From: Rhizobium sp. CCGE531
GTDB lineage: Bacteria > Pseudomonadota > Alphaproteobacteria > Rhizobiales > Rhizobiaceae
DNA length: 64,000 nt
Direction of reading: 5' to 3'
NCBI RefSeq assembly: GCF_003627795.1
Contig: NZ_CP032684.1
Span: forward strand, 3,904,001-3,968,000
Shown: positions 8,703 through 17,500 of the stretch, piece by piece
Numbering within the stretch: the stretch's first letter is position 1
Layout: every line of letters starts with the position of its first letter
Notes under the pieces: generated by a model
Database searches by the model: none
What the model was told of the DNA's origin: nothing
The model's input: only the letters and a program-made list of their open reading frames with translations
Program-made: the position numbers and the translations under genes

Positions 8703-8773
8703 CCGTTTTCTGATCGGAGGTCAATTTGGCAGGGCGCACCAGGAGTTAACATCGGCGCCTGACCGGTGTCAGA

Positions 8774-9865
8774 TCAGAACTTGCGCTCGAAGCGGAGCAC
8801 GCCGGCCCACTGGTCGCGGTTGGCGGCATCCCAGTTCGTGTAGGAGACTTCCGGCTCGACCAGCAGGTCCTTGACCGGGCGCCAGGCGACGTTGGCGGTG
8901 GCGGCGAAGATCTTCGAGTCGGTGTAGGCAACCTGGGCGTTGGCCTGCAGCTTCGGGGTCAGCTGATAGCTGGCGCCCGTCCAGAAGGCCCAGTCGCCCC
9001 AGCCGCAATCTGCGCCGTTGGTCGGGCAAGCGGAACGATTGCTGTTGAGATAGGAGCCGGCATACTTGTTCAGCTTGTCGCCGTCGGTGTTCCAGCCGCC
9101 CATCAGGAAGGCCTTGAAGGCACCGAAATCGGCATCGATACGAGCCTTGATCGCGCCTTCCTCGACGACGCTGTCATAGCCGCCGATAACGCGAAGGGTC
9201 CATGCGCCCGTCTTGTAGCCGGCGCCGAGGACGACGTCCGGAGCATAATGGTTGCCCTTGCCGGTCTGCCATGCGCCGCCGTAGGACGAGGTATCGCTGG
9301 AAGAGTTGGAATCTTCGAGCGAGATGACGGCCGTGAAGCCATTGCCGGCATCATACTTGTAGGTGAGCTGGTTGAGTTCCTTCGGGCCGTCATAGATGAC
9401 GTCGTCATTGATGACGTTGCCGGCGTAACCCATGTAGTTGTTGTACTGCGAATCGGCCTTGCCGACGAGGAAACCGCCGAGGCTGATATTGGCCCAGAGC
9501 AGCTTGGTGCTGGTCGTGTTGCCGTCATTCCAGTCCCAACGGACGACCGTGTTGGTCTTCAGCGGGCCATATTCGGTGTCGGTCGCGGTGTCGACGCTCA
9601 GTTCCGCGCGGGTATGCCAGAGCGTGCCGTTCTTGCTGCGGGCGTTGTAGGCATCGTACCATTCGCCCTCGGTGCGGACGCGGCCGCCGACCTTCAGGCA
9701 GGTTTCGGTGCCCGGAATGAAAAAGTAGCCGGGGCCGTAAGCATCGCAAATGCGAACGTACTGGAGCGGTTCCGGCTCGGCAGCCACGATGGCGTCAGCC
9801 GCCTGCGCGCCCGATGCAGCTGCCAGTGCGGCGGCGGAACCAAGAAGAAGACCTCTGATATTCAT
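8774..9865 (-). CDS. Outer-membrane porin (RopA/Omp2b family)
   Basis: A 363-residue trimeric beta-barrel porin that lets small hydrophilic solutes through the outer membrane. A signal peptide (MNIRGLLLGSAAALAAASG..., cleavage after AQA, about residue 22) is followed by the rhizobial porin start ADAIVAAEPEPLQYVRICD, the conserved two-cysteine segment (ICDAYGPGYFFIPGTETCLKVGG) and a C-terminal FERKF ending in Phe as needed for barrel assembly. The start has GGGG six bases upstream. It sits between opgC and ndvA; a porin inside a periplasmic-glucan locus fits osmotic control, but that link is inference. Confidence 0.93.
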   Translation of the reverse strand: MNIRGLLLGSAAALAAASGAQAADAIVAAEPEPLQYVRICDAYGPGYFFIPGTETCLKVGGRVRTEGEWYDAYNARSKNGTLWHTRAELSVDTATDTEYGPLKTNTVVRWDWNDGNTTSTKLLWANISLGGFLVGKADSQYNNYMGYAGNVINDDVIYDGPKELNQLTYKYDAGNGFTAVISLEDSNSSSDTSSYGGAWQTGKGNHYAPDVVLGAGYKTGAWTLRVIGGYDSVVEEGAIKARIDADFGAFKAFLMGGWNTDGDKLNKYAGSYLNSNRSACPTNGADCGWGDWAFWTGASYQLTPKLQANAQVAYTDSKIFAATANVAWRPVKDLLVEPEVSYTNWDAANRDQWAGVLRFERKF

Positions 9866-10205
9866 AGATTACCCCAATTCACTATCGATTGGACATGAGC
9901 CATCGCGCCGAAAATTCGACGTCCGCTGCTCATTCCCGATTTTGACAATCCCCACGAAAGCGCGGCCATCCCCTTGGACGCCGGCGACGCGATGACGGCG
10001 CTCCCCGAGCGCCGTCACATCGACCATATAACAATTAAATTTTGCACAACAAGATTTTGGACACTCGAAATTCTGCTGCGACGCACGCAATTATGCCGCG
10101 TTGCAGAAAAATCACGTCACACTTCCTTCGTGAAAGTGTCACAAACAAAAATATTGAATGAAATCATGATATTGAGCTGCGCATCGACGCGCAGCTCCAG
10201 AAAAA
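9866..10205. other. Intergenic region upstream of the porin gene
   Basis: 340 bases, clearly more AT-rich than the neighbourhood from about 10020 to 10200. It separates opgC (stop at 10206) from the porin gene on the minus strand and must carry the porin promoter and any opgC terminator. I could not pick out a convincing -35/-10 pair or an ORF. Confidence 0.5.
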
Positions 10206-11420
10206 TCAGCGACGCTTCCCGATATGGGCGGGCACCGTGAGCACCCTTGCAGGCACCTTCGCCGCGCGCGGGCCGGCGAGTTGCAGGCGCTTGCGTTCCA
10301 GATGATAGGCATAGAGGAACTGCGCGGCGATGCCGATGACGACATAGATCGCACCGACGATGGGACCGTCGTTGGTCACATAGAGGATCACCTGGCCGGC
10401 CATGGCGAGGATCGTGCCCGCCACGAAGATGCTGAGTGAATGCCGACCAAGGATCGTCAGCGGATGATTCGCGGAACGGCGGAGCAGCTGCGAGATGGAG
10501 GGTATGCTGACGATCAGATAGGCGAGTGCCAGCACGTGCAGCAGGCGCGGCAGCGACAGGAACGTCTTGTCGAAGCCGGTGACGACGGTGGGCAGGCCGA
10601 GCGTGGCGAGATAATCGCCGATGATCCAGAGCTTGTCGGTCACCCAGATGAAGGACAGGAGCACATAGGCGGACGCCAGCGTGATCAGTACTGGATGGAC
10701 GGGGATGCGCCCGCCGCGCTTGACATGCATGGTAGCCATAAAGCCGATGACGAACAGGAGCTGCCAGGACAGCGGATTGAGGAACCAGAATCCATCAAGC
10801 AGCGTCGTATGCGGCGCGATATAATAAATGCCCGACACCAGCCAGACGCCGACCGAAATCGCGAGCAGGAGCAGCGGGTTTTTCGCCTCCAGCAGCATGA
10901 TCAGCGGCAGCATCAGGAACAGGGCGCCGTACATCGGCAGGATATTGTTGTAGCCGATCTGGTGTCCGAGCGTCAGCAGCGCGGGAATGCCGCGCGCCGG
11001 ATCCATCAGCAGCGCAAGGATGTTCACTTCGCAGAGCAAGCCCTTCTGGTGAAAAATCCATGCCCCCGAGATAAACAGCACCAGCGTCACGAAGGTCGTG
11101 ATCATATGCGCGGTATAGAGCGTGAATGCCCGCTTGATCGCCTTCCACGCCATCTTCAGCCGATTGCCGGATGAGAACTTCGTTCCATAGGCAAGACCGA
11201 CGGAGATACCGGAGATCAGCACGAAAGCCTCCGCCCCATCGGAGAAGCCGAAATTCTTCGAGGTCAAATCCTCGAAAAACTGCCCTGGCACATGGTTGAT
11301 GAAGATCATGATCAGAGCCAAGGCCCTGAGAACATCCAGTCGGGTATCCCTCTGAGTGACCGGCTTCGGCAAACTGATTCGTTGCACCGCCGCCGAGCCG
11401 ATATTCGCCCTTGGATTCAT
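10206..11420 (-). CDS. opgC: OpgC family protein, succinylation of periplasmic glucan
   Basis: A 404-residue inner-membrane protein with about ten hydrophobic helices and the OpgC start TRLDVLRALALIMIFINHVPG (about residues 25-45), followed by GFSDGAEAFVLISGIS. OpgC is an acyltransferase-like membrane protein that transfers succinyl groups onto osmoregulated periplasmic glucans, giving them charge. It lies 91 bases downstream of ndvB on the same strand with a strong AGGAGGG ribosome site, so it probably modifies the cyclic beta-1,2-glucan made by NdvB. The symbol rests on family resemblance plus this context. A hairpin sits in the 91-base gap. Confidence 0.88.
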   Translation of the reverse strand: MNPRANIGSAAVQRISLPKPVTQRDTRLDVLRALALIMIFINHVPGQFFEDLTSKNFGFSDGAEAFVLISGISVGLAYGTKFSSGNRLKMAWKAIKRAFTLYTAHMITTFVTLVLFISGAWIFHQKGLLCEVNILALLMDPARGIPALLTLGHQIGYNNILPMYGALFLMLPLIMLLEAKNPLLLLAISVGVWLVSGIYYIAPHTTLLDGFWFLNPLSWQLLFVIGFMATMHVKRGGRIPVHPVLITLASAYVLLSFIWVTDKLWIIGDYLATLGLPTVVTGFDKTFLSLPRLLHVLALAYLIVSIPSISQLLRRSANHPLTILGRHSLSIFVAGTILAMAGQVILYVTNDGPIVGAIYVVIGIAAQFLYAYHLERKRLQLAGPRAAKVPARVLTVPAHIGKRR

Positions 11421-11450
11421 AAAACCCTCCTGTTCCGACGATCAAATGCA

Positions 11451-11484
11451 ATCGGGGCCAAAGAGTTCCCCCTTTGGCCCCGAT
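11451..11484 (-). promoter_or_regulatory. Intercistronic hairpin between ndvB and opgC
   Basis: A perfect 13-bp inverted repeat (ATCGGGGCCAAAG at 11451-11463 with 11472-11484, 8-base loop). On the minus strand no T-run follows, so it looks less like a full terminator than a partial terminator or mRNA-stabilising stem that sets opgC expression below that of ndvB. Confidence 0.5.
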
Positions 11485-11511
11485 CGTTGAAGCGAAACAG
11501 CGCAGGAAACG

Positions 11512-14500
11512 CTACTGTCCGATCGGATGGCCCTCTTCGGGATGGGCGATCGCCCTGTCATTGATGGTGACCGAGTATCCGGTCGCATCGGGCGCTTTTG
11601 AGACGGAAATACGGTAACTTCCGCCCGGCAGCTCGAGATCCGCCGCAAAGCCGTCCCAGTTCGAAGGCAGCGCCGGCTTGACGAAAAGTCGGCCGTTTTT
11701 CACGCGGATACCGAGAATGCCTTCGACAGCGACACGATACAGCCAGCCGGCGGACCCTGTGTACCAGGTCCAGCCACCACGGCCGGTCAATTGTCCTTCA
11801 CCGTAGATATCAGCCGCGACCACATAGGGCTCTACACGATAGGTATCGGCCTGATCACGATCGCGTGCATGGTTGACCGGGTTGAGCATGTCGAAGCAAT
11901 GCCAGGCATCGTCGCCACGATCCATCTCCGCCAACGCCATGACGACCCAGGTCGCGGCATGGGTATACTGGCCGCCATTCTCACGCACACCAGGCGGATA
12001 GGACTTGATGTAGCCCGGATCGCGCGCCGACTTGGCAAAGGGTGGAGTGAACAGCCGGATGATGCGGTTTTCGTCGTCCACCAGCTTGTCGAGGACGGCA
12101 TTCATCGCCTTCTCGCCACGCGCCTTGTCGCCTTCGCCGGAGAGAATGTTCCAAGACTGCGCGATCGAATCGATCTGGCACTCGAAATTCTCGGCAGAGC
12201 CGAGCGGGCTGCCGTCGTCGAAATAGCCGCGGCGGTAATGACCGCCGTCCCAGCCTGCCGTCTCCAACGCCTTGCGCAGTTCCGGCAGGTGATCGGACCA
12301 GCGCTTGACACGCTCCTTGTCGCCGCGTGCTTCGGCATAGGGCAGGAAGGCGGTGAGCATGCCGGCCAGGAACCAGCCGAGCCAGATGCTTTCGCCGCGG
12401 CCCTGGATGCCGACGCGGCTCATGCCGTCGTTCCAGTCGCCGCCGAGGATCAGCGGTAGGCCGTTGCCGCCCTTGCGCTTGATCGCAAGGTCGAGAGCAA
12501 GGGCGGCATGTTCGTAGATGCTGACTTTGTCCTGCGACACGGTGGGTTGATAGAAGGCGTCGTGCGTGCCGGGCATCAGAGCGGCACCCTCGATGAAGGC
12601 AAGCTCCTCGTCGAGGATCGACTTGTCGCCCGTCACGGTGCAGTACTGGTCGATGGCATAGGCGAGCCAGACGACGTCGTCGGAAATATGCGTGCGCACG
12701 CCGGCGCCGCTGCCCGGCAGCCACCAATGCTGCACGTCGCCCTCGCGGAACTGACGCTGGGCTGCATTGAGGATCTGGTTGCGGGCAAGCTCCGGTCTAT
12801 GCACCAGGAATGCCAGCGTATCCTGCAGCTGGTCGCGGAAGCCGAAGGCGCCCGACGACTGGTAGAAGGCCGTACGCGCCATGATGCGGCAGCCCAGGCT
12901 CTGATAAGGCAGCCAGGCGTTGATCATGTTGTTCATCGCCTTGTCCGGCGTCGAGATCTTCACATGGCCGGTGAAGCCGCTCCAGAACTCCCGGCCTGCC
13001 GAAAGCACGGCCTCGAAATCTGCCTTGCGGATCTCCGAAACCAGCGCGCGGGCTTCTTCGACGGTGGCCGTATCGCCCATGTAGAAGCAGATTTCCTTCT
13101 GCTCGCCGGCAGCGATCGTCACATCGAAGGCCAGAGCGCCGCAGGGGTCGCCATCGAGATCCGCCGAGTTGGAGAGCGCGGCGGCCGTAACGACGGCTTC
13201 CGGCAACTGGATGGTGCCATGGCGGCCGATGAATTCGCGGCGGCTTGCCGAGAAGCTCGAATGCGTCTCGCTCGCCGCCATGAAGGCGGTCCGCTTGAAG
13301 TAATCGATGCTGTAGGGATTATTGGCAAACAGCGCCCCCGTCTCCTCATCCAGCGTCGACAGGATGAAGGGCCTGGTCTTGTTCTGATTGGTGCCGAGCA
13401 CCCATTCCGCATAATTGTAGATCCGCAAACGCCGGCTGCCGGCGCCGTTGTTGCTGAGCCGCAGGCGGAAGAGCTTGACCGGACGCTCGCGATCGACCGT
13501 CTGCGTCAGCTCCAGCGCCACGCCATCCTCCTCGCTCGAGAAGACGGAATAGCCGAGACCATGGCGGGCCTCATAGCGGACCTTCGCATTGCGCGACAGG
13601 CCGGCATAGGGCGTCATGACCTTGTTGCTGTCGAGATCGGCCACATAGAGCGCCTCGCCCGGACGGTTGACGACCATGTCGTTGGTCCAGGGCGTCAGCT
13701 GGTAGTCGCGCGAATTGTGGCTCCAGGTGAAGCCGCCGCCTTCGGCGGGAACATGGAAGCCGAAACGCTCGTTCGCAATGACGTTGATCCACGGATGCGG
13801 CGTCGACTGGCCACCGGGCAGACGAACCACATATTCGCGGCCGTCCTTGGAGAAGCCGCCATAGCCGTTCCAGAAATCGAGATCGTCCTGCGCCTCCAGG
13901 ATGTCGGCCGCAAAGACCGTCTCCTGTAGCGCTGCCGGCACGGTAAGGCGGTTGACCGGCGCCGGCTCATCGGACTGCGCCGAGGCAAACAGCGTCGCCG
14001 CGCGGGCGATCTGGTCGACGAGCTTGCCGTTGCGGGCATGGAAGATCACCCGCGATGCGGCAAGGATCTCCTGGTAGGTCTCGTTTTCGATCTGGTCCTT
14101 GCGAACCGAGAAGATGTTCTGCCGGAGGCCGTCGCCCTGATTGTGACGCACATGCTCGACGAGCTTGTCCAGCTCGCGCTGCATGTCCTGAGCCTGCTCG
14201 ACAGCGCGTTCGTTGACGATCACCAGATCGGCGCTGATGCCGCGCGAGCGCAGATATTCCGCCGCCATCAGTGCTTCCCTGGCGATTTCGAGGTCGATAT
14301 CGTCATTGATGCGCAAGGTGAAGATCGGGAAATCGCCCGAGATCGTCACCGGCCAGAGTGCGGACTGCGAATGCAGGCCGGCCTGCACGGTGGCGCCGTC
14401 GGCGCGCAGGTGCATGTCCGGATAGACCAGATAGCGCGCGAGCTTCTGGAAGGCTGCCGCCTGCTGCGAGGTGACGCCGACATGGCGCATCTGCATTTGC

Positions 14501-17500
14501 GTGCGCGTCCATGCCTGCGTGAGTTCGATGCCGAACGTATCGGGATTGCGGTAGCGCTCGACGGCCTTGTCGACCTCTTCGCGGTTCGGCGCGGCGATGG
14601 TCCAGAAGATCACGCTGACCTTCTTGCCCGCGGGCACGCGCACGACGCGACGAAGCGACAGGCAGGCATCCATGGTGAAGCCGTCGGTGCCGGAGAGAGT
14701 CGTGCCCGGATCGAAAGCGGCGGCTTCCGCAAGCGTGCGGCCGCGACCGAGGAACTTGCGGCGATCCGTTTCGAATTCGGTCGGACGTTCCGATCCGGCA
14801 TTGTCGACGACCAGATGGGCGATCGATATATCCGGCTCGTTGAAGTCGCGCTTGTTGCGCTCGGCGCGGATCACGTCGCCGCTCTTGCCGATCTCGGTGC
14901 GCACGAACATGCGCGTAAAGACCGGGTGACCGGAATCGACGTCGTCGCTGGCAAGTGCCGGCTCGAGATAGGAGGTCACTTCGATGAAGCGGTCCTCCGC
15001 GCCCATGTTGAGCAGCGTCACGCGACGGCCTTCGGCATCGTGTTCAGTCGCGACGATGCATTCGACGTCGCTGGTGAGATCGCCGACCGTCTTGCTGTAT
15101 TCGGCCTTTTCATCGCTGAACGAGACCTTGGTCTTCTCGCCCTCGATGCTGCGCGGCTCCGCGGTCGCCGACCACCACTGGCCGGAGGCGGTGTCGCGCA
15201 GGAAGATGAAGCTGCCCCAACGGTCTTCCGTCGGATCGGCGCGCCAACGCGACACCGTCAGGCCGTTCCAGCGCGAATAGCCGGCGCCGGTCGCGGTCAG
15301 CATGACCGAATAATGGCCGTTGGAGAGGAAAGCGAGTTCGCGATCCTGCGTGGCCGGATCGGCGATCTTGCGGATTTCCGGACGCAGCATGTCTTCCTGG
15401 ATATTCGCCGGCTGGTCGCTCTCATGCTTGGCGGCCATGACCGGAATATCGCGCGGCGCCTTTTCCTGCAGCAGCAGTTCGGCCGCTTCGATCACCGGAT
15501 CGGCATGGAAGAGTTCGCGCAGGCGGCCATTGAAGGCGACGTTGGCGATCGCGGCGATCGACATGCCGTGATGGTGGGCATAGTAATTGTAGACCACCGC
15601 GCACTTCTTGCCTTCGGGAACGCGGGTCGGCGTGAAATCGACGGCATCGTGGAAGCCGTAGACGCCGAGCGCGCCCACCTTGCGCAACTTCTGCAGATTT
15701 TCGAGCGCCGCCGCCGGACGATACTGGCTGGCCAGGATCGAGGCATAGGGCGCGATGACGGCGTTCTGGCCGAGACCGCGCTTGAGGCCGAGGGAAGGCA
15801 CGCCGAAATTGGTGTACTGGTAGTGCATATAATGGTCGCGGGCATTGAAGGCCGCTTCCGAAATGCCCCAGGGAATATCGGAGCCAAGGCGCTTGGCGTA
15901 GTTCATCTGCTCCTGCACGACCAGATTGTTCGTCTGGTTGAGGATACCGCCCTGGCGCTCCTGCATGACTAGCGGCGGCATCAGATATTCGAACATCGAG
16001 CCGGACCAGGAAACCAGTGCACCGCGCGAGCCTACGGGCACAACCTGGCGGCCGAGGCGATACCAGTGCTCGGTCGGCAGGTCGCCCTTGGCGATGGCGA
16101 AAAGGCTGGTGAGGCGGGCTTCGGAGGCGAGCAGGTCGTAGCAGGCTGCATCGAGCTCATTGGTTTCGACGCGGAAGCCGATGGAAAGCAGGCGCCGCTC
16201 CGGGCGATAGAGGAACGCGTATTCCATGCCGAAGGCGAGTTCGCGCATCTGGTCGCGCAACTTCGCCAGGCGCTGGCGCAGCGAATCCACATTGGCGAGA
16301 TCGAAGATGCTGTCGGCGATATGGCCCTCGCAGACCTTGACCAGCGATTGCGACCAGGTCAGCACTTCGCCGCTCTGCGTGGACTTGACCTCATGGTCGA
16401 GGTTTGCCGCAAGCTTCTGGATATCCTGCGCCAGAACCGAAAGGTTGATGACGCGGATGGAGGCGAACTCGTGCTCGCGCTTGACGGCGGCAAGGGCGCT
16501 CTGGAAGCCGACGATGCGCTCTTCCAGCCGGCGGCGCAGCGGGCGCACCGTCTTGCGGTCATCGGGAAGCTCGGCAAGCGTTTCGGCGAGAATGCCGGCA
16601 ACGTCGCCGATACCGTCGAGATTGCCCTGCATATGCGCGGAGGGTGCTTCCGCCCAGATGCGGCAGGCGGAGGAAACCGCAATCAGGTGTCCGGCGAAAT
16701 TGCCGCTGTCGACAGCCGAGATGTAGCGCGCGCCCATCGGCTTCAGCGTATCCGTGTGATACCAGTTGCACAGGTGCCCACGGAACTTTTCGAGCTTCGC
16801 CACGGTCGCCATGGTCTTTTCCATGCGATCGATGGTTTCCTCGAAGGACGTCCAGCCGAAATGACGCGCGGAGATGACCGACAACAGGTAGACGCCGATA
16901 TTGGTCGGCGAGGTGCGCGACGCCACGACGGCATTCGGGGTCTGCTGCACGTTGTCGGGCGGCAGATGGTTCTGCTGTTCGACGACGAAGGTTTCGAAAT
17001 AGCGCCAGGTGCGACGGGCGATCTTGCGCAGCTCGAAGGAAACGCTTTCCGGCACCTCGAGCCTGTCTTCGGTCTCGGCCGACTGGCTGACATACCAGGC
17101 GATCGCCGGCGACAGGACCCAGAGCAGCGCAAAGGGAATGCCGACAAAGAAGGCGTTGTCGCCGGAGAGCGAGGCAAAGCCGAGTGCCAGCAGCGCCAGC
17201 ACGGGCGCATGCCACATGACGCGGTAGTGGCCGAGGATCGTCGTCTGTGCCGCGGCCTGGGCGCTTGCGGCGGTTCGCCATTGCAGCATCAGCTTGCGGC
17301 TGACGAAGGCGCGGTAGAGCGAACGGCCGATGGCATCGGCCATGATGCAGGCGCCGTCGGCGATGAAGACGATACGCAGCGCGACCTGGGCATTGGCGGC
17401 GCGGATATCCGACCAGACCGTATAGAGATGGGCCCGCGCGACGATATCGCTGGTGCGCGGGATGATGCCGTTGATGAGCGACAGCGTCGGGGCGACGAAC

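Noticed and set aside
6626..8752. 708-codon ORF on the minus strand opposite ndvA
   Set aside because: Antisense frame of ndvA; the opposite strand has the true ABC exporter motifs.
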